Origin: Clostridiales bacterium UBA1446
GTDB taxonomy: Bacteria > Bacillota > Clostridia > Oscillospirales > Oscillospiraceae
DNA: 6,563 bases
Direction of reading: 5' to 3'
Assembly: GCA_002329245.1 (NCBI GenBank)
Contig: DCTG01000224.1
Coordinates: 1,591-8,153 of the forward strand
The translations under genes were made by a program, and so were the position numbers. The notes beneath the pieces are model-generated. The model saw only the letters and a list, made by a program, of their open reading frames with translations, was not told the origin of the DNA and ran no database searches. Positions 1-6,095 of the stretch are shown here, piece after piece. Every line of letters begins with the position of its first letter. The stretch's first letter is position 1.

Positions 1-34
1 AAAAATAATTAATTATATTATGTGCTTATTTGAT

Positions 35-50
35 TGGCACCGTATTTGCT
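35..50 (+). promoter_or_regulatory. sigma-54 (RpoN) -24/-12 promoter
   Basis: The sequence shows TGGCAC, five bases, then TTGCT. The consensus is TGGCACG-N4-TTGCW, so every fixed position matches except C for G at position 7, and the spacing between the GG (36-37) and GC (48-49) elements is exact. The expected transcription start is near base 61, giving a 5' leader of about 70 bases before the ligase ATG at 132. It lies in the A+T-rich first 60 bases and is the only good promoter seen ahead of the gene block. Sigma-54 promoters need an ATP-dependent enhancer-binding activator, so expression is probably switched on by a specific signal such as the aromatic substrate. Activator sites usually lie 80-150 bases upstream and would be outside the window. 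Confidence 0.78.
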
Positions 51-131
51 TTTACTCAACGACCGGGAAGGACCAGCAAGCGATCAGCAGCCGAACCTTT
101 CCGTATTAACACTGAATAAAGGAAATAAATT

Positions 132-1841
132 ATGTATGAGCAGCAGCCCTGGTTGAAATTCTATAGTGATGTACCTGCGACCCTTTTGTATCCCCGCGTG
201 ACCATGTATGAAGCCCTCATGCAGACCATCGATCAGTTTCCCGATCGCGTCGCTTACGACTTTTTTGACTGCACCTCGACCTACAGGCAATTCGGCAAAG
301 ATATCGATACCTGCGCCAACGCTCTGGCCGCTCTCGGCCTGAAGAAGGGAAACCGGATAACGATCGCCATGCCCACGTCTCCCCAGGGCATTATCTGTTT
401 TTACGCAGCCAACAAGCTGGGGGTGGTCGCCAGCATGATTCATCCGCTCTCGACAGCGAAAGAGATCGCCTATTACCTGAACATCAGCCGCAGCCATGCG
501 GCGCTGACCCTGGATATTTATTACGACACGTTCAGGGAAGCTACCAATGAAGCGCCGCTGACCACGCTAATTCTGACGGAGATGACGGATCCGCTCACTT
601 CCCACACGCCGGATTCCGATAAAATCCACGAAGACCCCATCGTCAAGTGGTGGAAGACGCTCATGGCAGCAGACTATCCTGAGGCGCCAATGGCACAGAT
701 GGGCACGGATGAAATGGCCGTCATTCTTTACAGCGGCGGAACCACAGGTTTTCCCAAAGGCATCATGCTTTCCAACTACAACTTTATCAGTGAAGGCATG
801 ATGGTTGCCGCCTGGGGCGGAGAAACGATTAAAATGAAGCACGACGAATATTCCACATTGGCGATCATGCCCATTTTTCACGGCTTTGGATTGGGGATCG
901 GTTGCAACGCCACTTTTATGGGCGGAGGGAAGAGCATTCTCGTTCCCCATTTTACACCGGAGATCGTCGCCGAACTTATCAGAAAAAAACGGCCCTCCAT
1001 CATATCGGGCGTTCCCACACTTTATGACGCTCTCAGCCGGAATCCCGATTTTCAAACCGCCGATCTGAGCTGCCTTAAAGCAACATCCTGCGGCGCCGAT
1101 TCCCTTCCCCGGCAAGTTAAGGAACGCTTCGAAGAGATTGTGGCGCGCCAGGGGGGGCGTGTCGAGCTGGTGGAGGGCTATGGTCTGACGGAGTCCGTTA
1201 CGGGAGTCATTTCCACGCCGCTGGACGGCTACCGGGAGGGCAGCGTCGGCATCCCCTTCCCGGATATGCTGGCCAAGGTTGTCGGCGTCGGCACCACCGA
1301 TGAAGTTCCGGCAGGCGTCGAGGGTGAGCTCTGCGTCAGCGGTCCCGCCGTGATGCTGGGATATCTGGAGCAGCCGGAGGAAACGGCCAAGGTGCTGAAG
1401 AAACATCAAGATGGCCGGATCTGGCTGCACACCGGGGATATCTTTACGATGGACGAAGACGGATATTGCTATTTCAAGCTGCGGCTGAAACGGATGATCA
1501 AATCGTCGGGCATGAACGTGTATCCCGTTCAGGTGGAAGCCGTCATGGACAAGCACCCCGATGTGCAGGCTTCCTGCGTGATCGGCGTCCCCGATGAAGC
1601 GCAGGTTGAAAAGGTCAAAGCTTTTGTCGTCCTGAAAGATGCATCGAAGACCGGTCCGGAAATGAAAAAGACGCTCATTGATCATTGCCGGGAGCACCTC
1701 ATTAAATGGTCCTGCCCGCGTGAAGTGGAATTTCGGGAAACCCTTCCCCTGACCCGCGTGGGTAAGATTGCCTATACGGTTCTGGAAGAGGAAGAGATTG
1801 CCAAACTGAAGGCCGAAGGAAAATACACCGGGAAGAAGTAA
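132..1841 (+). CDS. AMP-forming acyl-CoA ligase (ANL superfamily), probably aromatic or carboxylic acid-CoA ligase
   Basis: This cytoplasmic enzyme activates a carboxylic acid to its CoA thioester through an acyl-adenylate, consuming ATP to AMP and PPi. Core motifs are complete: the phosphate-binding loop YSGGTTGFPKG at residues 200-210, GYGLTES at 349-355, HTGD at 433-436 with the ribose-binding Asp436, the hinge region RLKRMIKSSGMNVYP at 451-465, and the C-terminal catalytic lysine in RVGKIAY (Lys545). Length (569 residues) is normal for the family. The ATG at 132 follows an AAAGGAA ribosome site at 118-124. It is the first gene after the sigma-54 promoter and precedes four reductase-type genes by 36 bases, which suggests that it makes their CoA-ester substrate. 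Motifs do not reveal the acid: benzoate, a substituted benzoate, an alicyclic acid or a fatty acid are all possible. The hinge position usually Asp, Glu or Lys is Arg454, and the usual Gly before Arg451 is Leu. Family certain, substrate inferred. Confidence 0.93.
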   Translation: MYEQQPWLKFYSDVPATLLYPRVTMYEALMQTIDQFPDRVAYDFFDCTSTYRQFGKDIDTCANALAALGLKKGNRITIAMPTSPQGIICFYAANKLGVVASMIHPLSTAKEIAYYLNISRSHAALTLDIYYDTFREATNEAPLTTLILTEMTDPLTSHTPDSDKIHEDPIVKWWKTLMAADYPEAPMAQMGTDEMAVILYSGGTTGFPKGIMLSNYNFISEGMMVAAWGGETIKMKHDEYSTLAIMPIFHGFGLGIGCNATFMGGGKSILVPHFTPEIVAELIRKKRPSIISGVPTLYDALSRNPDFQTADLSCLKATSCGADSLPRQVKERFEEIVARQGGRVELVEGYGLTESVTGVISTPLDGYREGSVGIPFPDMLAKVVGVGTTDEVPAGVEGELCVSGPAVMLGYLEQPEETAKVLKKHQDGRIWLHTGDIFTMDEDGYCYFKLRLKRMIKSSGMNVYPVQVEAVMDKHPDVQASCVIGVPDEAQVEKVKAFVVLKDASKTGPEMKKTLIDHCREHLIKWSCPREVEFRETLPLTRVGKIAYTVLEEEEIAKLKAEGKYTGKK

Positions 1842-1860
1842 TTTCCCCGGGACCGGGAAA
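1842..1860 (+). repeat. intercistronic inverted repeat (possible mRNA hairpin)
   Basis: TTTCCC at 1842-1847 is followed by GGGAAA at 1855-1860, a perfect 6-bp stem with a 7-base loop, starting directly after the ligase stop codon. No run of T follows, and the ribosome site of the next gene (AGGGAG, 1863-1868) begins three bases later. It is therefore not an intrinsic terminator. It could be an mRNA stability or processing element that lets ligase and reductase levels differ. The stem is short and may be chance. Confidence 0.35.
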
Positions 1861-1877
1861 ACAGGGAGAATGAATAC

Positions 1878-3020
1878 ATGACAGCCGGCGCAAAGTTAGA
1901 GGAAATTTACAAAAACAGAGGAATGCGCGCAAGAGCATTGCACGATGCGGGAGCCATCGTGATCGGATACTTTTGCTGCTTTGTTCCCGATGAAATCATA
2001 ACGGCCTTTGAAATGGTTCCGTATCGCATTCAGGGAAGCCAGAGCGAATCCATCGACGAAGCGGATGCTTTTCTCGAACCGATGGCCTGTCCCTTCGTCG
2101 TCAGTTGTTTCAATATGGCCCTGAAGGGAGCGTACGATTTTCTTGACGGATTTGTGGCTCCCCACAGCTGCGATACCGTCGAACGGATTTACGGCATCTG
2201 GAGCCATCACAGGCCGTCGCCTTTCAATCACATGATTAATGTCCCCCATATGCAGGGACCGTCGTCCGAGTCGTTCTATCGCAGCGAATTGGATTATTTT
2301 ATTAAAAGTCTGGAAGACTGGTCGGGGCGAAAATTCGAGCCTGAAACCCTCAGAAAGGCCGTTTCGCTCTATAACGAGCGCCGCAAGCTTCTGCGCGACC
2401 TCTATGACTTGCGCAAGGCCGATCCGCCGCTCGTCTCGGGCGCGGAAATACTGAAAATCCTGGTGGCGGGAATGGGAATGCCGTGTGAGGAGCATCTGGC
2501 GCTTCTTCGCCGCTATGTCGCCGAAGTGGAAGAACGCCCGGCGCCCCGGAAAGACAAGGCGCCCCGGATCTTCATCTGGGGCAACGAAATCGACGATGCC
2601 GCCTTTATCGAATTAGTGGAGGAATGCGGAGCCCGGGTGGTGGCGGACGATCTGTGTACGACAACACGTTCCTTCTGGGAGGATGTTCCGGAGACGGCGA
2701 ATCCCCTGGACGGAATCGCCAAGCGGTATCTTGCCACCCATTGTCCAAGAAGCGATGTTTCGCAAAAGGAGTGCGGAAGAAGTTCAGATCTGGAACAGCG
2801 CTACGGATACGTCAAGAAATTCATCAAGGACTGGAACGTGAACGGAGCCATCTTTTATATTGTCCGCTACTGCGACACCTGCGAACTGGAAGGGCCTGAC
2901 CTGCGGGAGTACCTGAACGGTCTGGATATCCCGGTGCTGATGATCGAGGATGACTATTCCATTTCAACGATCGGACAGTTGCGTACCCGGATTCAGGCCT
3001 TCCTGGAGATGATCGGATAA
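1878..3020 (+). CDS. bzdN: class I benzoyl-CoA reductase, BzdN/BcrC-like subunit (2-hydroxyacyl-CoA dehydratase family)
   Basis: This is one of the two catalytic-type subunits that in class I benzoyl-CoA reductase hold an Fe-S cluster and the aroyl-CoA site, adding two electrons to the ring. Visible hallmarks are an N-terminal GYFCCFVPDEII segment (residues 30-41, Cys33/34), MACPFVVSC (69-77, Cys71 and Cys77), Cys98 in the HSCDTVERIYGIW segment, and a late YCDTCELEGPDLREYL segment (331-346, Cys332 and Cys335) followed by IPVLMIEDDYS (351-361). Three cysteines, one from each conserved region, would be expected to bind the cluster; exactly which ones is inferred. The 380-residue length fits BzdN/BcrC. 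ATG 1878 has AGGGAG nine bases upstream. The stop is nine bases from the next gene, the BzdO-like partner, so the two should be made together. A 2-hydroxyacyl-CoA dehydratase beta subunit is the main alternative, disfavoured by the two ATPase genes downstream. No signal peptide or membrane segment was seen; cytoplasmic. Confidence 0.87.
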   Translation: MTAGAKLEEIYKNRGMRARALHDAGAIVIGYFCCFVPDEIITAFEMVPYRIQGSQSESIDEADAFLEPMACPFVVSCFNMALKGAYDFLDGFVAPHSCDTVERIYGIWSHHRPSPFNHMINVPHMQGPSSESFYRSELDYFIKSLEDWSGRKFEPETLRKAVSLYNERRKLLRDLYDLRKADPPLVSGAEILKILVAGMGMPCEEHLALLRRYVAEVEERPAPRKDKAPRIFIWGNEIDDAAFIELVEECGARVVADDLCTTTRSFWEDVPETANPLDGIAKRYLATHCPRSDVSQKECGRSSDLEQRYGYVKKFIKDWNVNGAIFYIVRYCDTCELEGPDLREYLNGLDIPVLMIEDDYSISTIGQLRTRIQAFLEMIG

Positions 3021-3029
3021 GGGGAAAAT

Positions 3030-4337
3030 ATGGAAGAGCAGAAACAAGCAAAGACGGCTGCCGTGAAGGGCACCGATATGGCCCGAAAGGTGCGGGGCAT
3101 GGTGAAGCATATCTATCAGTCCGCCCATGAGGCAAAGCAAACCGGCAAAAAGGTCGCCTATTCGATGATCATGTCTCAGTATGATGAAATTCTGCGGGCT
3201 ATGGACGTCGTCCCTCTGCCGACGGAAAATTTCGCCGGCGTCTGCGCGGCCAAAAGGCAAATGGACCGGTTTCTTCTGCAGGCGGAAGCGGACGGCTATT
3301 CCCAGTCGCTTTGCAGTTACGCGAGGATCGGTCTTGGCTTCGACAGTCTGCGGAAAGAAGGGGGCGGCATTCCGGACAATTCCCCCGACGGCGGCATGGC
3401 CATGCCGGACATGATGCTGGGAAGCAGCTCCGTCTGCGATCCCCGGTACAAGTGGTTTCAGGCGGCGGGGCGCTTCCTCGACGTACCCAGATACAGTGTG
3501 GACGTCGTTTCGCCTCCCATTCACGCCAACCTCGAGGACACGCGCGATTACTATATCCGCTATCAGGCGGAACAGTTACGGGGGCTCATCACGTTTCTGG
3601 AAAAACAGACGGGCAAAAAAATGAGCGAAGACCGGCTCTGGGAGTCGATTCGCCTGTGCGACGAGGCCTGGCGGCTCTGGTACGACATCGACCGTTTGAG
3701 AGTGGCTGTTCCCAGCCCCATGCCCAGCCAAGATCACTTCAGCATCATGGCGGCGGCTCACTATTATGCCGGCACGCAGATGGCGGTCGATTTTTATCAA
3801 GGCCTCTATGACGAAGTGAAATACAAGGCGGCAAACACAATCGGCGTCATTCCCGACGAGAAGTATCGGATTTTGTACGGCGCCGGTCTCCCTCCCTGGC
3901 ACACGCTGTGGATATTCAACTATTTTGAAAGCTTCGGGGCCGTGTTTGTCATCGAAAACGTCTATCGTGCCTATGATCCGGTGGAGGTGCCGTCTTCCGT
4001 GAAAGATCCCGTGGAATATCTCGCCTGGCGAACCTTCCTCCGCGTTACCCAATGGCATGAAAAGGCCAGGACCCGAAGCGGCAATCCCTTTGTGGAGAAG
4101 CTCCTGGAAATGGCCGCAGACTATCAGACGGACGGCGTGGTCTTTCACGCCTGCCGGTCCTGCCGGGCTTCGACGCTCGGCCAGACCCACATTAAAAATC
4201 TTCTCGGCCGCTATACGGATATTCCCATGATGCAGCTCACGTCCGACATGGTGGATCTCCGGGATTATTCGGAGTCCCAGTGGAAAGCGCAGATCGGCGC
4301 GTTTATCGAGGCGCTGGCAGCCAGAAAAAGGGGCTAA
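3030..4337 (+). CDS. bzdO: class I benzoyl-CoA reductase, BzdO/BcrB-like subunit
   Basis: This is the larger partner of the BzdN-like protein, together forming the cluster-bearing ring-reducing half of the enzyme. Recognisable segments are LCSYARIGLGFD (residues 94-105, Cys95), PDMMLGSSSVCDPRYKWFQ (126-144, Cys136), the motif YGAGLPPWHTLWIFNYFE (283-300), and HACRSCRASTLGQTHIKN (373-390, Cys375 and Cys378). Cys95, Cys136 and one of Cys375/Cys378 are the likely ligands of its Fe-S cluster. The 435-residue length agrees closely with BcrB/BzdO. The PPWHTLWIFNYFE and RSCRASTLGQ segments are, from my knowledge of the family, more typical of BcrB/BzdO than of dehydratase subunits. Translation starts at ATG 3030 after AAGGGG at 3019-3024, nine bases downstream of the preceding stop, and ends in tandem stops TAATAA. 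The N-terminal 20 residues are Lys-rich and polar without secretion features. Exact substrate cannot be read from the sequence. Confidence 0.88.
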   Translation: MEEQKQAKTAAVKGTDMARKVRGMVKHIYQSAHEAKQTGKKVAYSMIMSQYDEILRAMDVVPLPTENFAGVCAAKRQMDRFLLQAEADGYSQSLCSYARIGLGFDSLRKEGGGIPDNSPDGGMAMPDMMLGSSSVCDPRYKWFQAAGRFLDVPRYSVDVVSPPIHANLEDTRDYYIRYQAEQLRGLITFLEKQTGKKMSEDRLWESIRLCDEAWRLWYDIDRLRVAVPSPMPSQDHFSIMAAAHYYAGTQMAVDFYQGLYDEVKYKAANTIGVIPDEKYRILYGAGLPPWHTLWIFNYFESFGAVFVIENVYRAYDPVEVPSSVKDPVEYLAWRTFLRVTQWHEKARTRSGNPFVEKLLEMAADYQTDGVVFHACRSCRASTLGQTHIKNLLGRYTDIPMMQLTSDMVDLRDYSESQWKAQIGAFIEALAARKRG

Positions 4338-4358
4338 TAACGTTCAAGGAATTGGTTT

Positions 4359-5189
4359 ATGCCTTTCGCAGGACTGGACATTGGCTCCACAATGACCAAA
4401 GCGGTGATTGTGGATGGAGACGGGAAAATATTGACGGCGCTTGTCGGTCCCACGGGCGCCGAACACCGCCATCTGGCATCCCAGGTGATGGACGAGACCG
4501 TCCGCAAGGCCGGCCTCTCCTTCGCGGCCCTGGATTTCATTGTGGCGACGGGGTATGGGCGCATCAACGTTCCCTTTGCCGACAAACAGATTACGGAGAT
4601 TACCTGTCATGCCCGGGGCATTCAGGCCGTTTTTCCGGGGACGCGGATTATCATCGATATCGGCGGCCAGGATTCAAAAGGGATCAAGCTGAACGATGCC
4701 GGGACGGTGGCCAATTTTGTCATGAACGATAAATGCGCCGCCGGGACGGGACGTTTTCTGGAGGTGATTTCAGAAACGCTGGGGATCCGATTAACCGATC
4801 TGGAGAAGGTTTCCGCTGAGGCTGAAGGATGTGTGAAGATCTCGAACATGTGCACCGTTTTTGCGGAGCATGAAGTGACATCCCGCCTGGCGGAAGGAGC
4901 CCGGATCGCGGAGATCGTCGCCGGTCTCCACGAAGCAATTGCCGGGCGGGTGGTAAACATGGTGAGGCATCTGGGAATCGAGAAGGATGTTGTCGTCACA
5001 GGCGGGCCGGCAAAGAATGCCGGCCTTGTAAAAGCTATCGCGGACAAGGTGGGTTTACCGGTTTTGGTGCCTCCCGAACCATTTATAACCGGCGCACTGG
5101 GAGCGGCTCTTCTGGGAAAAGATTTTGCAACGCGCGGCGCAATCCGGAACCAGACGCGGCGGATGGACAGCGTGACTTTCTTCTCGTGA
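4359..5189 (+). CDS. bzdP: benzoyl-CoA reductase ATPase/activator subunit, BzdP-like (BadF/BadG/BcrA/BcrD family)
   Basis: This member of the ASKHA (acetate and sugar kinase/Hsc70/actin) fold couples ATP hydrolysis to injection of low-potential electrons into the ring-reducing subunits. The ATP-site motifs are canonical: GLDIGSTMTKAVIVD (residues 5-19), IIDIGGQDSKGIKL (98-111) and the adenosine motif VVVTGGPAKNAG (211-222). Cys126 in NDKCAAGTGRF and Cys165 in NMCTVFAEHEV are at the positions that in HgdC-type activators bind a [4Fe-4S] cluster shared between two subunits. The family's ITCHARG segment is at 81-87. Length (276 residues) is that of a small single-domain activator, as in the bzd system, not of the larger BcrA. 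ATG 4359 has AAGGA eight bases upstream and lies 21 bases after the preceding stop. It probably pairs with the next gene product as a heterodimer. Assignment to P rather than Q rests on gene order. A homodimeric dehydratase activator is the alternative. Confidence 0.86.
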   Translation: MPFAGLDIGSTMTKAVIVDGDGKILTALVGPTGAEHRHLASQVMDETVRKAGLSFAALDFIVATGYGRINVPFADKQITEITCHARGIQAVFPGTRIIIDIGGQDSKGIKLNDAGTVANFVMNDKCAAGTGRFLEVISETLGIRLTDLEKVSAEAEGCVKISNMCTVFAEHEVTSRLAEGARIAEIVAGLHEAIAGRVVNMVRHLGIEKDVVVTGGPAKNAGLVKAIADKVGLPVLVPPEPFITGALGAALLGKDFATRGAIRNQTRRMDSVTFFS

Positions 5190-5218
5190 TGGCGTTGCCG
5201 GCGTATGGTATTTTTTTC

Positions 5219-5223
5219 AAGGA
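5219..5223 (+). promoter_or_regulatory. ribosome binding site deciding the start of the second ATPase gene
   Basis: AAGGA lies ten bases before ATG 5234. Two earlier in-frame starts, GTG 5186 and ATG 5189 (the latter overlapping the previous stop as TGATG), have no purine-rich ribosome site: the preceding bases are pyrimidine-rich. The 15-16 residues that an earlier start would add have no counterpart in the paralogue upstream, whose nucleotide motif begins a few residues from its start. Translational coupling from the TGATG overlap remains possible. Confidence 0.5.
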
Positions 5224-5233
5224 TTCGATTTTC

Positions 5234-6037
5234 ATGAACGATGTGATTCGTTATTTTGCCGGAGTCGATATCGGTTCCGTCTCGATTGCGGCGGTTGTGA
5301 TCCGATCTTCTGAACAGGAAGTGGTTGCCTCCGGGATGATTCCCTCCGGCGGTAATTACAGAGACGCCGCCCGAACGGTTTTGAATGGTGTTTTATCGAA
5401 AGCCGGCATCGGCGTTGCAGATCTCGCAGGAATCGTTGCAACGGGGCTTGGCGCCGAAAGCGCCCCTTTCCCGGCAAGGCAGGTTTCGGATATTTCCTGT
5501 CAGGCCATGGGCTGCCACAGGCTTTTTCCGCAGGCCAGAACAGTGATCGACATCGGCGGCCAGTTCACAAAGGCGATGCGGATTACGTCCGAAGGCCGGG
5601 TGGCCGATTTCCTGATGAGCGAAAAATGCGCTACGGGTTCGGGGCGTTTCTTGCAGGTCATCGCCCGCATTCTTCATGTGAATCTTTCGGATATCGGTTC
5701 TCTTTCTCTGCAATCGCAAACCCCCGTTGAATTTTCCACGAACTGTGCCGTTTTCGCCGAATCGGAGACGGTGTCCCGGATCGCGGAAGGAGCGAAGGCC
5801 GCGGATATCCTCGCCGGTGTTCATCGCGCCATGGCGGCAAAGGTGTCCATGCTGGTGAAGCGGGTAAAAATGGAAACGGAGGTGGCGCTCACCGGCGGCG
5901 GAGGAGGAGACGCCGGCCTGGTTCAGGCCGTTGGCGATGCCCTGGGTGTGCGCGTTTGGGTGCCGGAACAGCCGCGTCTTTCAGCGGCTCTTGGAGCCGC
6001 CTGTCTGGCTGCGGCTGATTTAAAGTTATCAGGATGA
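5234..6037 (+). CDS. bzdQ: benzoyl-CoA reductase ATPase/activator subunit, BzdQ-like (BadF/BadG/BcrA/BcrD family)
   Basis: This is the second ASKHA-fold ATPase subunit and a clear paralogue of the preceding gene over its whole length, expected to form a heterodimer with it that shares one [4Fe-4S] cluster. Numbering from ATG 5234 (267 residues), the phosphate motifs are GVDIGSVSIAAVVI (10-23) and VIDIGGQFTKAMRI (104-117), the adenosine motif is VALTGGGGGDAG (217-228), and the cluster cysteines are Cys132 in SEKCATGSGRF and Cys171 in TNCAVFAESETVSR. Two ATP-site positions differ from the neighbour: the first motif has SVSIA where the other has STMTK, so the Lys is lost, and DIGGQD is changed to DIGGQF (Phe111). 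ATP binding is likely retained but may be asymmetric. The start is uncertain: GTG 5186 or ATG 5189 would add 15-16 residues. Cytoplasmic, last of the four reductase genes. Confidence 0.85.
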   Translation: MNDVIRYFAGVDIGSVSIAAVVIRSSEQEVVASGMIPSGGNYRDAARTVLNGVLSKAGIGVADLAGIVATGLGAESAPFPARQVSDISCQAMGCHRLFPQARTVIDIGGQFTKAMRITSEGRVADFLMSEKCATGSGRFLQVIARILHVNLSDIGSLSLQSQTPVEFSTNCAVFAESETVSRIAEGAKAADILAGVHRAMAAKVSMLVKRVKMETEVALTGGGGGDAGLVQAVGDALGVRVWVPEQPRLSAALGAACLAAADLKLSG

Positions 6038-6049
6038 TGAAAGTTTCAT
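6037..6049. repeat. short palindrome in the gap before the transporter gene
   Basis: ATGAAA and TTTCAT flank a single central G (base 6043). The arms are six bases and cannot form a stable hairpin with a one-base loop, so it is not a terminator. It might be a half-size operator site for the transporter gene or may be chance; it overlaps the last base of the preceding stop codon. The rest of the 58-base gap is A-rich (6062-6076) and holds no convincing promoter. Confidence 0.2.
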
Positions 6050-6095
6050 GGTAGTCGTCACAGAAAAAAATAAAATGAATGGAGGAGAGTTTCGA

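Noticed and set aside
16..21. TATTAT as a sigma-70 -10 box
   Set aside because: The region is simply A+T-rich, any -35 box would fall off the window, and the sigma-54 match downstream is far more specific.
96..122. CCTTT (96-100) could pair with AAAGG (118-122) and hide the ligase ribosome site
   Set aside because: Only five base pairs, mostly A-T, with a 17-base loop; too weak to claim a riboswitch or thermosensor.
567..1697. Long minus-strand open frame opposite the ligase, with others opposite the N-, O- and Q-like genes
   Set aside because: They lie wholly antisense to genes with unmistakable family motifs, and their translations show no recognisable domain. They look like by-products of G+C-rich codon use.
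61..1859. GACCGGGAA occurs at 61-69 and again at 1851-1859, both upstream of genes
   Set aside because: A nine-base match in 6.5 kb can be chance, one copy is downstream of the expected transcription start, and neither is symmetric as an operator would be.
3311..3811. Plus-strand 166-codon open frame inside the O-like gene
   Set aside because: It is in another frame of a clearly conserved gene, with an Arg/His/Gly-rich composition typical of a shifted reading and no domain.
1878..4337. 2-hydroxyglutaryl-CoA or phenyllactyl-CoA dehydratase instead of a reductase
   Set aside because: The family is shared, but those systems have one homodimeric activator. Here two diverged ATPase genes follow, and the larger subunit has BcrB/BzdO-like segments. 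It is kept as the main alternative, not the call.
5190..5217. Possible intrinsic terminator: GC-rich stretch followed by seven T
   Set aside because: The only stems available before the T-run are about three base pairs or self-palindromic (GCCGGC), and a terminator would separate the two ATPase genes of one complex.
6045..6076. Weak -35/-10 promoter (TTCATG and TAAAAT) before the binding-protein gene
   Set aside because: The spacer is 20 bases and the -35 match is poor, so it is not supported as a promoter.
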